Notes: generated by a model not told the origin, from the letters alone. A DNA stretch of 64,000 nt from Ectopseudomonas mendocina (GCF_008041835.1 NZ_VRYE01000018.1:62001-126000), one strand, 5' to 3'. Counted from the first letter of the stretch, positions 19,478 through 30,251 are shown. Program-made: numbers and translations.

Positions 19478-19723
19478 TTGGACTCACCTCCATCTGTTGC
19501 GTTTGATAGACAGAACACTCAGATTGACGCGCGATTCTGGCGTTTGGCCACTCATGCCGCGAAGGAAAGGGCCATGCCCCGGCACAGGACGGTGCTGATC
19601 GACCTGCTTTGCCTCGCCATGGCGGCGCAGCACCGGAGCATGACCGGAAAACGTAGAACGCGCCGGCACCTGCCTGCAAAGAAAAGGCGCCTGGCGGCCT
19701 GTTAAACGTCGACGCTGTGCATG

Positions 19724-19798
19724 CGTAGGAGCGGCGCCCCGCCGCGAACCGGGGCAATGCTCGACTGACAAGCTTCGCCCCGGGGCGGGGCTCCTACG
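19724..19798. repeat. Palindromic repeat, family A copy 2
   Basis: A 75-base element with CGTAGGAGCGGCGCCCC at one end and GGGGCGGGGCTCCTACG at the other, plus inner CGCGAACC and AAGCTTCGCCCC blocks. It is copy 1 (11371-11444) in inverted orientation. It lies in the 450-base gap between the SbtA-like and oadA genes, which also holds a perfect 8-bp hairpin (19838-19857) and the oadA terminator and shows no gene. Confidence 0.85.
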
Positions 19799-19864
19799 AA
19801 AGGCCGTGAGCGTCATTAGTCTCGCGGCTCGCCCTGTGGCGCCTCATGCGAGGCGCCTGTGAAT

Positions 19865-19921
19865 AAAAAAGGAGCCCGGGTTACGCCCCGTCAAACTTGC
19901 CCATCCAACAGGCCGGGCTCC
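19865..19921 (-). terminator. Probable terminator after oadA
   Basis: On the minus strand GGAGCCCGG (19921-19913) pairs with CCGGGCTCC (19879-19871), followed by six T (19870-19865). The loop is long, 33 bases, which lowers confidence. It starts a few bases after the oadA stop codon. Confidence 0.6.
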
Positions 19922-19928
19922 ATAGAGG

Positions 19929-21740
19929 TTAACCTTCGATTTCCACCAGCACTTCGCCCGGATTGACGCGGTCGCCCTTGGCCACGTGAACGGCCGTGAC
20001 GGTACCGGCAATCGGCGCCTGTACTTCGGTTTCCATCTTCATCGCTTCGGTGATCAGCACGGCCTGACCGGCCTTGACCTTGTCACCTTCCTTGACCAGC
20101 ACATCGACGATATTGCCCGGCATGGTGGTGGACACGTCGCCCGGTGCACCGGCCTGCTTGCGCTTGCCGCCGGCGCCTGCGACGAACTCGTTGAGCGGCT
20201 CGAACACCACTTCTTCCGGCATGCCGTCGATGGACAGGTAGAAGTGGCGCTTGCCGTCGCCCTTGACGCCGACACCGGTGATATCCACACGGTAGCTTTC
20301 GCCATGTACGTCGACCACGAACTCGGTCGGCACACCTTCACCGCCCACCAGCGCCGCCTTGCCCTGGCCGTTCGGCACGGGCAGCAGCTCTTCCGGCTTG
20401 AGGGTGCCGGCCGCGCGCTCCTCGAGGAACTTGCGCCCGATATCGGGGAACATGGCGAAGGTCAGCACGTCCTCCTCGGATTTGGCCAGGCTGCCGATCT
20501 CTTCACGCAGGCGCGCCAGCTCGGGCTTGAGCAGGTCGGCCGGGCGCACGTCGATCACTTCCTCACTGCCGATGGCCTGCCTGCGCAGTTGCTCGTCGAC
20601 CTTGCCTGGCGCCTTGCCGTAGCGGCCCTGCAGGTACAGCTTCACCTCGTTGGTGATGGTCTTGTAGCGCTCGCCAGCCAGCACGTTGAAGAACGCCTGG
20701 GTGCCGACGATCTGCGAAGTGGGTGTGACCAGCGGCGGGAAGCCGAGGTCGGCACGCACGCGCGGAATCTCTTCCAGCACTTCGTTCATGCGGTTCAGCG
20801 CACCCTGTTCCTTGAGCTGGTTGGCCAGGTTGGAAATCATCCCGCCCGGCACTTGGTTGACCTGCACGCGGGTGTCCACGCCGGTGAACTCGCTCTCGAA
20901 CTGGTGGTACTTCTTGCGCACGGCATGGAAGTACATGCCGATTTCCTGGATCAGCTGCAGATCCAGGCCGGTGTCATAAGGGCTGCCCTTGAGCGCGGCG
21001 ACCATCGACTCGGTACCCGGATGGCTGGTGCCCCAGGCCAGGCTGGAGATGGCCGTGTCGATATGGTCGGCACCGGCTTCGATGGCCTTGAGCTGGCACA
21101 TGGCGCCAAGGCCGGCGGTGTCATGGCTGTGGATGAACACCGGCAGGTCGACTTCGCTCTTCAGCGCCTTGACCAGTTCGAAGGTGGCATAGGGCGTGAG
21201 CAGGCCGGCCATGTCCTTGATGGCGATGGAGTCGATGCCCATCGCCTGCATGGCCTTGGCCTGGGCGACGAAGGCCTCGTTGGTGTGCACCGGGCTGGTG
21301 GTATAGGCGATGGTGCCCTGGGCATGCTTGCCGGCAGCCTTGACCGCCTCGATGGCCACGCGCAGGTTTCGCACGTCGTTCATCGCGTCGAAAATGCGGA
21401 ACACGTCGATGCCGTTGACCGCGGCCTTGGCCACGAATGCCTTGACCACGTCATCGCTGTAATGGCGATAGCCGAGCAGGTTCTGTCCGCGCAGGAGCAT
21501 CTGCAGGCGGGTGTTGGGCAGCGCGGCCTTGAGTTGGCGCAGGCGCTCCCACGGGTCTTCCTTGAGAAAGCGCACGCAGGCGTCGAAGGTGGCGCCACCC
21601 CAGACTTCCAGCGACCAGTAGCCGACGCGGTCGAGCTTGTCGCAGATCGGCAGCATGTCCTCGGTGCGCATGCGCGTGGCCAGCAGCGACTGGTGGGCAT
21701 CGCGCAGGACGGTATCGGTAACGGTGATCTTCTTGTTCAT
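19929..21740 (-). CDS. oadA: Pyruvate carboxylase subunit B / oxaloacetate decarboxylase alpha
   Basis: 603 residues. The N-terminal carboxyltransferase TIM barrel (TDTVLRDAHQSLLATRMRT; metal ligands in HSHDTAGLG) is followed by a conserved linker and a C-terminal biotinyl domain with the biotinylation motif ITEAMKMETEV. With the biotin carboxylase encoded just upstream it forms the two-subunit pyruvate carboxylase of Pseudomonas (pyruvate + bicarbonate + ATP to oxaloacetate). AGGAG precedes ATG 21740. A palindromic repeat sits in the 69-base gap to the upstream gene. Confidence 0.95.
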   Translation of the reverse strand: MNKKITVTDTVLRDAHQSLLATRMRTEDMLPICDKLDRVGYWSLEVWGGATFDACVRFLKEDPWERLRQLKAALPNTRLQMLLRGQNLLGYRHYSDDVVKAFVAKAAVNGIDVFRIFDAMNDVRNLRVAIEAVKAAGKHAQGTIAYTTSPVHTNEAFVAQAKAMQAMGIDSIAIKDMAGLLTPYATFELVKALKSEVDLPVFIHSHDTAGLGAMCQLKAIEAGADHIDTAISSLAWGTSHPGTESMVAALKGSPYDTGLDLQLIQEIGMYFHAVRKKYHQFESEFTGVDTRVQVNQVPGGMISNLANQLKEQGALNRMNEVLEEIPRVRADLGFPPLVTPTSQIVGTQAFFNVLAGERYKTITNEVKLYLQGRYGKAPGKVDEQLRRQAIGSEEVIDVRPADLLKPELARLREEIGSLAKSEEDVLTFAMFPDIGRKFLEERAAGTLKPEELLPVPNGQGKAALVGGEGVPTEFVVDVHGESYRVDITGVGVKGDGKRHFYLSIDGMPEEVVFEPLNEFVAGAGGKRKQAGAPGDVSTTMPGNIVDVLVKEGDKVKAGQAVLITEAMKMETEVQAPIAGTVTAVHVAKGDRVNPGEVLVEIEG

Positions 21741-21750
21741 CTTGCTCTCC

Positions 21751-21804
21751 TGTAGCCCGGATGCCATCCGGGGCCGCAGCATCCCGGATTTCATCCGGGC
21801 TACG
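21751..21804. repeat. Palindromic repeat, family D, inside the pyruvate carboxylase operon
   Basis: Begins TGTAGCCCGGATG and ends CATCCGGGCTACG, with 11-bp inverted arms (21753-21763 and 21792-21802). It is related to the element at 31696-31755. It fills the space between the biotin carboxylase stop and the oadA ribosome-binding site, so it should be transcribed as an mRNA hairpin. Confidence 0.82.
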
Positions 21805-21809
21805 ATTCG

Positions 21810-23225
<1,416 letters not shown>

Positions 23226-23339
23226 GATCCAATCCTCAGCGCAGAGCTGCAAGGGACGCTGCAAAAGTTGGTTGCAAAACGTGGTGAAACCCTATCCGGC
23301 TATACGAATTAACAAAAATGAATAATTATTTGATCGCGT

Positions 23340-23355
23340 ATAAGTAATTACTTAT
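23340..23355. promoter_or_regulatory. Perfect palindrome in the pycA-pycR intergenic region
   Basis: ATAAGTAATTACTTAT is a 16-base perfect palindrome in an AT-rich stretch, 26 bases before the pycR start and 115 bases before the pycA start. Its spacing resembles a LysR-type T-N11-A operator. A PycR site is inferred. Confidence 0.6.
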
Positions 23356-23380
23356 GTCTTGATCGGACGAGGACGAAAAC

Positions 23381-24355
23381 GTGCGTAAAACCCTGCTGCG
23401 CATGACCTTGCGCCAGCTCCAGGTGTTCCGAGCAGTGTGCGAACACGGCTCGTACAGCCGCGCAGCCGAAGAGATGGCGCTGACCCAGCCGGCGGTGAGC
23501 CTGCAGATTCGCCAACTGGAAGACCTGGTCGGTCAGCCGCTATTCGAGTACGTCGGCAAGAAGCTCTATCTCACCGAAGCTGCCGAAGCCCTGCGCCGCG
23601 CCAGCAGCGATATCTTCGGCCGCCTGGAGAGCCTCGACATGCAGCTGTCCGACCTGCAGGGCTCGCTGCAGGGGCAGCTCAATCTGTGTGTGGAATCCAG
23701 CGCGAAGTATTTCATTCCCCACTTGTTCGCCGATTTTCGCCGCCATTACCCGGAAGTCATTCTCAACCTCACGGTGGTCAACCATGCCTTGGTGGTCCGT
23801 CGCCTTACCCAGAGCCGCGACGACCTGATGATCATGAGCCAGGTGCCGCAGGACCTGGCGCTGGACTTCATGCCCTTCCTCAACAACCCGATCATCGCCG
23901 TGGCACCACCGGATCACCCCCTAAGCGAGGCGGACAGCCTGCAGTTGCAGGACCTCACCGCCTATCCCCTGCTGATTCGCGAAAGCGGCTCAGGCACTCG
24001 TCGCGCCTGCGAAGAGTACTGCCACCAGAAACGTGCACACTTCCCCAACACCCTGGAGATCGGCTCGCTGGAGTCGCAGCGCGAGGCGGTGCTCGCCGGC
24101 CTCGGCATTGCCCTGCTCCCACGCCATGCCGTGCGTCTGGAGCTGCAACACGGCCTGCTGCGCGAGCTGCCGGTGGTAGAGCTGCCCTTACAGCGCAGCT
24201 GGTGCGTGGTGAATATCCGTGGCCGACGCCTGTCCCCGGTAGCGCAGGCCTTCGTCGACTTCATCCGCACCGAGCGCGCGCAGATCGTCAAACTGGCCGA
24301 GCGCTTCCAGCCCAGCCACACAGGATCGGGCAAGAATCTCGCAGGATCGGCCTAA
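23381..24355 (+). CDS. pycR: LysR-family regulator PycR
   Basis: 324 residues from GTG, with GAGG 10-13 bases upstream. N-terminal LysR helix-turn-helix (LRQLQVFRAVCEHGSYSRAA ... ALTQPAVSLQIRQLE) and a CysB/CbbR-like effector domain. It is divergent from pycA-oadA, as PA5437 (PycR) is in P. aeruginosa, where I recall it being tied to lung persistence and lipid/anaerobic metabolism. Autoregulation and control of pyruvate carboxylase through the intergenic palindrome are inferred. Confidence 0.9.
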   Translation: MRKTLLRMTLRQLQVFRAVCEHGSYSRAAEEMALTQPAVSLQIRQLEDLVGQPLFEYVGKKLYLTEAAEALRRASSDIFGRLESLDMQLSDLQGSLQGQLNLCVESSAKYFIPHLFADFRRHYPEVILNLTVVNHALVVRRLTQSRDDLMIMSQVPQDLALDFMPFLNNPIIAVAPPDHPLSEADSLQLQDLTAYPLLIRESGSGTRRACEEYCHQKRAHFPNTLEIGSLESQREAVLAGLGIALLPRHAVRLELQHGLLRELPVVELPLQRSWCVVNIRGRRLSPVAQAFVDFIRTERAQIVKLAERFQPSHTGSGKNLAGSA

Positions 24356-24426
24356 CCCTTCTTAACTGAGATACGGGACATTGGCATCCTGGGATCGCTC
24401 TACCAAAACCTGCCTGGGAGAAACCT

Positions 24427-25614
24427 ATGCTGTCGGGAATCAGCGCCCTGCTCGGCGCCCTTCGCGCTCTGGAGCGCGACAACGGCCAGGCCGTGCTCGC
24501 CACCGTGGTCAAGGTCGAAGGCTCGGCCTACCGCCGCCCCGGTGCGCGCATGCTGATCCCGCTCTACGGCGGCACCGTGGGCACCATCAGCGGCGGTTGC
24601 CTGGAGTCCGAAGTGGCGAAGAAGGCCTGGTGGCTGACTGATAGCGGCGAAGCCGTGATCCGCCGTTACAGCACCGCCACCCAGGACGACGATGACGACC
24701 AGGACGCAGCACTGACCTTCGGCCTCGGCTGCAACGGCACCGTGCACGTGCTGCTCGAGCGCCACAGCGCGGAAAAGCCGCTGGCCGTGCTCGAGTTGCT
24801 GCGCCTGGTACGCGAAAGCGGCCAGGCCGGGGCGGTCGCCACGGTGATCGGCAGCTATCGCAACGCCCGTGTACGCGTGGGCGAGCGTCTGTATCTGCAT
24901 CCATCACTGAGCGACGGCAGCCGCCTACTCGATTCCGCACTCGACGCCGAGGTTCGCGCCGATCTGCAACGAACCCTGACCGATGGCCGCTCCTCGCTGC
25001 GCAGCTACCGTGATGAGCGTGGCGAGATCGAGGTGTTCTGCGAATACCTGGCGCCACAGCGGCGCCTGGTGATCTTCGGCGCCGGGCATGATGCACAGCC
25101 GCTGACGCACATGGCCAAACTGCTGGACTGGCACGTCAGCGTGGTCGATGGCCGCGCCCATTTCGCCCGCGCCGAGCGCTTTCCCGACGCAGATACGGTG
25201 CTGCAGGTCGATGCACGCCCACCCTCCGACCTGCACACGCTCACCGACGGCGCCATGGTGGCGATCATGAGCCACAGCTACAGCCAGGATCGCCACTGGC
25301 TGGGCAGCGTGCTGCAGGGCACGCCGGCCTATATCGGCCAACTGGGGCCACGCGATCGCACCGAACGGCTACTGGACGAGATCCGCCAACACAGCCCGCA
25401 CTTGCCGGCGTTGGAGTGCCTGCACTACCCGATCGGCCTGGACATCGGCGGCGATACGCCGGAGAGCGTGGCCACGGCGATTCTCGCCGAGATGACCGCC
25501 GCCATTAACCTCCGTGCAGGCGGCATGCTCAAGCATCGCCAGGCGGCGATCCACACGCCAACACCACTGGACTGCAGCGAGATCGTGCCGGCGACCAGGC
25601 TAAGTGCATCCTGA
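24427..25614 (+). CDS. XdhC/CoxI-family molybdenum cofactor maturation protein
   Basis: 395 residues. N-terminal XdhC/CoxI domain (VKVEGSAYRRPGARML ... GTISGGCLESEV) and C-terminal Rossmann-like domain (LVIFGAGHDAQPL ... DIGGDTPESVATAILAEM). XdhC proteins bind Mo-cofactor, promote its sulfuration and insert it into molybdenum hydroxylases. The IorAB-type hydroxylase encoded convergently next to it is the likely client. GGGAG precedes the ATG. An acidic Asp run (QDDDDDQD) lies at about residues 80-87. Confidence 0.88.
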   Translation: MLSGISALLGALRALERDNGQAVLATVVKVEGSAYRRPGARMLIPLYGGTVGTISGGCLESEVAKKAWWLTDSGEAVIRRYSTATQDDDDDQDAALTFGLGCNGTVHVLLERHSAEKPLAVLELLRLVRESGQAGAVATVIGSYRNARVRVGERLYLHPSLSDGSRLLDSALDAEVRADLQRTLTDGRSSLRSYRDERGEIEVFCEYLAPQRRLVIFGAGHDAQPLTHMAKLLDWHVSVVDGRAHFARAERFPDADTVLQVDARPPSDLHTLTDGAMVAIMSHSYSQDRHWLGSVLQGTPAYIGQLGPRDRTERLLDEIRQHSPHLPALECLHYPIGLDIGGDTPESVATAILAEMTAAINLRAGGMLKHRQAAIHTPTPLDCSEIVPATRLSAS

Positions 25615-25642
25615 TCCCCGGATTGCATCGAGGCCACAGACT

Positions 25643-25670
25643 CGTAGGGTGGGCTAAAGCCCACCCTACG
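25643..25670. repeat. Perfect 28-bp palindrome, family B
   Basis: CGTAGGGTGGGCT, two bases, then AGCCCACCCTACG: two 13-base arms with no mismatch. It lies just after xdhC and lacks a T run, so it is a repeat element more than a terminator. Confidence 0.85.
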
Positions 25671-25689
25671 GCTACTTGCCCGCCATCTC

Positions 25690-25744
25690 CGTAGGAGCGG
25701 CTTCAGCCGCGATCACCTGGCTCGCCGCTATAGCGGCTCCTACG
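25690..25744. repeat. Palindromic repeat, family C
   Basis: Begins CGTAGGAGCGGCT and ends AGCGGCTCCTACG, with inner GCCGCGATCA and TCGCCGCTATA. It shares the CGTAGGAGC end with family A but has a different interior. It is adjacent to the family B palindrome. Confidence 0.82.
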
Positions 25745-25835
25745 AAGAGCGATACCGCGAGAGACCTCAGATCTACCCCTGGCGCAATTCTGTGGCAGGG
25801 CTTTGGCCGCAAACGCCCCCAGCTGCCCCATAAAT

Positions 25836-25866
25836 ACGAACGCCCGGGATTACCCCGGGCGTTCGT
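25836..25866. terminator. Bidirectional terminator between xdhC and iorB
   Basis: CGAACGCCCGGG (25837-25848) pairs perfectly with CCCGGGCGTTCG (25854-25865), extended by one A-T pair. GTTT follows on the plus strand and ATTTAT on the minus strand. It is placed between convergent genes, 18 bases from the iorB-like stop. Confidence 0.8.
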
Positions 25867-25883
25867 GTTTCCAGTATCGGACG

Positions 25884-28121
25884 TCAGGCCTTGATCTGCG
25901 CCGGGAATGGCAGCTTGCGCAAGCGCACGCCAGTGGCCGCGAACAGGGCGTTGGCCAGGGCCGGCGCCAGCGGTGGCACGCCCGGCTCACCGACACCGGT
26001 AGGATTCGCCGCCGACGGCACGATATGCACCTCGACCTTGGGCATCTCGTTCATGCGCAGCACCTGGAAGTCGTGGAAGTTCGATTGCTCGACCCGCCCT
26101 TCCTTCAGGGTGATTGCGCTGTGCCGAGCAGCCGCCAGGGCGAAGCCAATGCCGCCTTCCATCTGCGCCTTGATCACATCCGGATTGATCGCGATGCCAC
26201 AGTCCACGGCGCACACCACGCGATCCAGACGGTAGCTGCCATCGGCCTTCACCGTGACTTCGGCGACCTGGGCCACGAACGAGCCGAACGACTCGTGCAC
26301 GGCAATGCCACGCCCGCGCTTCTCGCCCTCGGCACCCGCCGCCAGTGGCTTGTCCCAGCCGGCCTGCTTGGCGGCCAGCTCCAGCGCACCGCGGTGACGC
26401 GGATGACTTTCCAGCAACGCATGACGGAAGGCGTAAGGATCCTGCCCTGCAGCGACGGCGGCCTCATCGATCATGGTTTCGGCGACGTAACCGGTGTGGG
26501 TATGACCGACCGAACGCCACCACAGCACCGGCACCTTGATATTGCTCGGCGTGCTCAGCTCCACCTGCAGGTTGGGCACCGCATAGGACAGGTTGGCGAG
26601 GCCCTCGACCGAGGTATGGTCGATGCCTTCCTTGATCATGAAGGGCTCCATCGAAGTACCGGCCATGATCGACTGGCCGACGATGCGGTTGTGCCAGGCC
26701 TGCAGCTTGCCGGCCTGGTCCAGGCCGATGCGCACGCGGTGCAGGTACAGCGGCCGGAAATAACCGCCACGAGTATCGTCCTCGCGCGTCCAGACCATCT
26801 TCACCGGCGCGTCCACGCCCTTGTCACGCGCAGCCTTGGTGATCGCCACCGCCTCCAGCAGGTAGTCCGACACCGAACTGGCGCGGCGACCAAAGCTGCC
26901 GCCGGCATACAGCTGGGTCAGCGACACCTGCTCGGGCGTCAGGCCCAGGTAGCCGCTGATGATGGTTTGGTCGACGGTCTGAAACTGCTCGCCGTTCCAG
27001 ATTTCGCAGCGGTCGCTGGAGAGTTTCACCAGGCAGTTCATCGGCTCCATCGCCGCGTGCGCCAGATAAGGAAACTCGTAGTCGGCCTCGACGGTTTTCG
27101 CCGCCTGGGCCAACGCCGCATCGGTATCGCCCTTGCTCGTGGCCGGCAGGCCTGGCTTGCCCGCATCGTCGCGGTATTGCGCGAGAATTTCCTCGCTGCC
27201 CAGGGTGAAGGCCTGGCTCTCGTCCCACTCGATCACCAGCGCATCGCGGCCCTGGCGCGCCGCCCAGGTGTTCTTCGCCAACACGGCGACGCCCGAACGA
27301 CCGTGGGGCAGATCGCGAAACTCCACCACCTCGACCACGTCACGCACGGCCTTGGCCTTGCTGCTGTCGACCGAGCGCGGCACGCCGCCGAAGCGTGGCG
27401 GATAAGCAACCATGGCCACCAGCATGCCGGGCAGCTTGAAGTCCTGGGTGAAGATGGCGCTGCCATCGGTCTTGTCGGTGCTGTCCTTGCGGCGCAGCTC
27501 GAGCTTGCCGATCAGCTTGAAGTCCTTGGGGTCCTTGAGTTGCACCTGCTCCGGCACCGGCAGTGATGCCGCCGCCTCGACCAGCTCACCGAAGCCGGCG
27601 CTACGGCCGGAGCCGGCGTGACTGACCACGCCCTGGCTGACGCTGATTTCACCGGCCGGTACGCTCCAACGCTGCGCGGCAGCCGCCACCAGCATGGCCT
27701 TGGCGGTCGCACCGGCATTGCGCATCTGCTCCCAAGAGTTGGCCATGGCGGTGCTGCCGCCAGTGCCCTGCATGGGGCCGAAGGCGAGATTGTTGTAGCG
27801 TTTCACATCGGCCGGCGCGCCTTCGACGCGTACCTTGTCCCAGTCGGCATCCAGCTCTTCGGCGAGCAGGGTGGCCAGGCCGGTGTAGCTGCCCTGGCCC
27901 ATTTCCAGGTGTTTGGCCAGAACGGTCACCGTGCCATCGAGGTCGATGCGCACGAAGGCATTCGGTTCCAGCGGGCCACCTGCCGCCAGCGCATCCATAC
28001 CGCGCATCAGCGGCGCGAAGAAGATGCCCAGCGCCAGGCCACCTGCGCCCTTGAGCAGGGTGCGACGGCTGACATTGAGGATGCCGCGAGTCGCGCTATC
28101 GGGGGTTTCGATCTTGCCCAT
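25884..28121 (-). CDS. Isoquinoline 1-oxidoreductase-type beta subunit (Mo-binding, Tat-exported)
   Basis: 745 residues from ATG 28121, with GAGGAGG about 12 bases upstream. A Tat signal ([19 protein letters not shown], residues 18-36) predicts folding with cofactor before export to the periplasm. The rest is the molybdopterin-binding subunit of the xanthine-oxidase superfamily ([43 protein letters not shown]). IorB/aldehyde-oxidase-like enzymes hydroxylate N-heterocycles or aldehydes; the substrate is unknown. It is paired with a [2Fe-2S] subunit gene 14 bases upstream. Confidence 0.9.
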   Translation of the reverse strand: MGKIETPDSATRGILNVSRRTLLKGAGGLALGIFFAPLMRGMDALAAGGPLEPNAFVRIDLDGTVTVLAKHLEMGQGSYTGLATLLAEELDADWDKVRVEGAPADVKRYNNLAFGPMQGTGGSTAMANSWEQMRNAGATAKAMLVAAAAQRWSVPAGEISVSQGVVSHAGSGRSAGFGELVEAAASLPVPEQVQLKDPKDFKLIGKLELRRKDSTDKTDGSAIFTQDFKLPGMLVAMVAYPPRFGGVPRSVDSSKAKAVRDVVEVVEFRDLPHGRSGVAVLAKNTWAARQGRDALVIEWDESQAFTLGSEEILAQYRDDAGKPGLPATSKGDTDAALAQAAKTVEADYEFPYLAHAAMEPMNCLVKLSSDRCEIWNGEQFQTVDQTIISGYLGLTPEQVSLTQLYAGGSFGRRASSVSDYLLEAVAITKAARDKGVDAPVKMVWTREDDTRGGYFRPLYLHRVRIGLDQAGKLQAWHNRIVGQSIMAGTSMEPFMIKEGIDHTSVEGLANLSYAVPNLQVELSTPSNIKVPVLWWRSVGHTHTGYVAETMIDEAAVAAGQDPYAFRHALLESHPRHRGALELAAKQAGWDKPLAAGAEGEKRGRGIAVHESFGSFVAQVAEVTVKADGSYRLDRVVCAVDCGIAINPDVIKAQMEGGIGFALAAARHSAITLKEGRVEQSNFHDFQVLRMNEMPKVEVHIVPSAANPTGVGEPGVPPLAPALANALFAATGVRLRKLPFPAQIKA

Positions 28122-28135
28122 GTCTATGCGCCTCC

Positions 28136-28594
28136 TCAGGTCAGTTTGCCGGCAGCTTCGTGAATGGCGGCGCGAATCCGCACATAGGTGGCGCAGCGGC
28201 AGATGTTGCTGCTCATGGCCGCGTCGATATCGGCATCGCTCGGCGCCTTGTTGCTGCTCAGCAGCGCCGTCGCCGCCATGATCTGCCCGGACTGGCAGTA
28301 GCCACACTGCACCACGTCGAGCTGGCGCCAGGCGTCCTGAACCACCTTGCCCACGGCGTCTTCGCCGACCGCCTCGATGGTGCTGATGCGCTTGCCGACC
28401 ACCGCCGATACCGGGGTGACGCAAGAGCGGGTCGGCTGGCCTTCGACGTTCACCGTGCAGGCGCCGCACAAGGCCATGCCACAGCCGTACTTGGTGCCGG
28501 TGAGATTGGCGACGTCGCGCAACGCCCAGAGCAGCGGCATGTCATCGGCCACGTCCAACTCATGGTCCTTGCCATTGAGATTCAGGGTAATCAT
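28136..28594 (-). CDS. [2Fe-2S] subunit, isoquinoline 1-oxidoreductase alpha type
   Basis: 152 residues, the usual length. Two cluster-binding regions are visible: the ferredoxin-like set in YGCGMALCGACTVNV and the helical set in CGYCQSGQIM and NICRCATY. It passes electrons from the Mo centre of the neighbouring beta subunit. There is no Tat signal of its own, so export would be by hitchhiking on the beta subunit. It is first gene of the two-gene operon, with AAGGTGG before the ATG. Confidence 0.93.
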   Translation of the reverse strand: MITLNLNGKDHELDVADDMPLLWALRDVANLTGTKYGCGMALCGACTVNVEGQPTRSCVTPVSAVVGKRISTIEAVGEDAVGKVVQDAWRQLDVVQCGYCQSGQIMAATALLSSNKAPSDADIDAAMSSNICRCATYVRIRAAIHEAAGKLT

Positions 28595-28805
28595 GGTCTA
28601 CCCACCTTGTTCTGATGGTGTCTGATGGTTCCGGCATGGCATGCCGGTGGTCACGGTCAACCCCGCACACAGGGGGCCAGGTCATCACTGTAGTGGGCAC
28701 AAAAGCACCTGTCGCCGCCGACCACAGAGATCGGCAGAACCGGGCAATAAGTTCGTAGAATCGGGCAAGCTCACTACCCTGCCCGCAGGCAGGGCAACAA
28801 GAAAG

Positions 28806-29018
28806 TCAGGCGGCGCGGCGCGAATCAGGTTCGCCGTGCTGAAGGTAGCTGGCGGAAAGCAGCTCGGGGAAGTCGGCAAGCTCGCGTTGCAGCTGGCACT
28901 GCTCGGCATAGTGCTCGATGGCCCGGCGATAGGCCATGCGGCGCTGGTCTTGCAGTTTGCGCCGGGTCTTGGCGTCAGGTTGGTCGTGCAGTTGCGCGTC
29001 ATCGAAGATACGAGGCAT
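28806..29018 (-). CDS. Small PA3496-type putative envelope integrity protein
   Basis: 70 residues: short, very basic and acidic, with no membrane span (DAKTRRKLQDQRRMAYRRAI, ELADFPELL). This resembles a small conserved Pseudomonas protein family annotated from P. aeruginosa PA3496, as I recall it. GGGAGA precedes the ATG. Overlapping frames on both strands are longer in places but lack ribosome-binding sites and family-like sequence. No biochemical role can be read from it. Confidence 0.7.
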   Translation of the reverse strand: MPRIFDDAQLHDQPDAKTRRKLQDQRRMAYRRAIEHYAEQCQLQRELADFPELLSASYLQHGEPDSRRAA

Positions 29019-29114
29019 CTCGGTTCTCCCGGAACGAGGACTGGAGTACCCAGCTTCGCCCGAGGAGATGACGCTTTGACGGCGTGAAGATGAACAGGCG
29101 ATGAACCCGTTCTC

Positions 29115-29981
29115 TCAATCCTCGCTGTTACGCAGCGATTTCGGCGACAGACGCAGACTGCGCAGACTGCGCTTGACGCTCTTGAGGTGGTTGACCAGGC
29201 TCGGCCCGCGCGCCATGGCCACGCCCATGGCCAGCACATCGATCACCACTAGGTGGGCGATACGCGAGGTCAGCGGGGTGTAGATTTCGGTGTCTTCCTG
29301 CACGTCGATGGCCAGGTTGACGGTCGACAGCTCCGCCAGTGGCGTCTGGCTAGGGCACAGGGTGATCAGGCTGGCGCCGGACTCACGCACCAGGTTGGCG
29401 GTGATCAGCAGGTCCTTGGAACGGCCCGACTGAGAGATGCACACCGCCACGTCGCCCGGCTGCAGGGTCACCGCACTCATCGCCTGCATGTGCGGGTCGG
29501 AATAGGCCGCGGCGTTGAGCAGCAGGCGGAAGAACTTGTGCTGGGCATCGGCAGCCACCGCGCCCGATGCACCGAAGCCGTAGAACTCCACGCGCTGCGC
29601 GTTGGAGCAGGCGGCGATGGCGCGCTGCAGCGCCTCGGGGTCGAGCTTCTCGCGCACCTCCATCAGCGTATGCAGGGTGGTGTCGAAGATCTTCAGGCTG
29701 AAGTCGGCGACCGAGTCATCCTCGTGAATCGCGAACTGACCGAAGCTGGCCCCGGCGGCCAGACTCTGCGCCAGCTTCAGCTTGAGGTCCTGGAAGCCAC
29801 TGCAACCGATGGCGCGGCAGAAGCGCACGATGGTCGGCTCGCTGATGCCGACGCTGTGCGCCAGTTCGGCCATGGAGCTGTGCATCACCGATGCAGGATC
29901 GAGCAAGACGTGATCGGCCACCTTGAGCTCGGACTTGCGCAGCAGGTGGCGCGACTGGGCGATGTGTTGCAACAGATTCAC
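29115..29981 (-). CDS. hexR: HexR, RpiR-family regulator of glucose catabolism
   Basis: 288 residues from GTG. N-terminal RpiR helix-turn-helix (MAELAHSVGISEPTIVRFCR) and C-terminal SIS sugar-phosphate-binding domain (VEFYGFGASGAVAADAQHKF; VAVCISQSGRSKDLL). HexR represses the Entner-Doudoroff/zwf genes and is released by KDPG. It is divergent from a zwf gene with a HexR palindrome between them. The pairing of a HexR-like gene and zwf next to the pycR region matches PA5438-PA5439 as I recall, so this may be a second HexR-type protein rather than the edd/glk-linked one. Confidence 0.87.
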   Translation of the reverse strand: MNLLQHIAQSRHLLRKSELKVADHVLLDPASVMHSSMAELAHSVGISEPTIVRFCRAIGCSGFQDLKLKLAQSLAAGASFGQFAIHEDDSVADFSLKIFDTTLHTLMEVREKLDPEALQRAIAACSNAQRVEFYGFGASGAVAADAQHKFFRLLLNAAAYSDPHMQAMSAVTLQPGDVAVCISQSGRSKDLLITANLVRESGASLITLCPSQTPLAELSTVNLAIDVQEDTEIYTPLTSRIAHLVVIDVLAMGVAMARGPSLVNHLKSVKRSLRSLRLSPKSLRNSED

Positions 29982-30070
29982 TGAGATAGGCTCTATGCAG
30001 AAAAGGGTCTACCGCGGCACTCGGCGGGTCATAGCTCGGTTATGATCGGCGGGCGGCGGTTGTAGTGACC

Positions 30071-30087
30071 TTGTAGTTATACTACAT
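30071..30087. promoter_or_regulatory. HexR operator
   Basis: The core TGTAGTTATACTACA (30072-30086) is a perfect inverted repeat within TTGTAGTTATACTACAT, agreeing with the TTGT-N7/8-ACAA type HexR consensus. It lies between hexR and zwf. A partial copy, TTGTAGTGACC, lies immediately upstream at 30060-30070. Confidence 0.78.
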
Positions 30088-30251
30088 AGCTCGCGCTCGC
30101 GCACAGCCAAGCCACTGCCAATTCGCTGAACGAACTTTCCGGTATGCCCGCATGCCGAAGAACACAGGCATACCTGAGGACGTTTTCGCGCCCCTCTCAT
30201 GCGAACGCAGGTCACTTGCAATGGCCTGCCACAACGAGTCGGAGTCTTCCC

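Noticed and set aside
28641..29087. 148-codon plus-strand frame over the small PA3496-type gene
   Set aside because: No ribosome-binding site and no family-like sequence; the 70-residue minus-strand protein is better supported.
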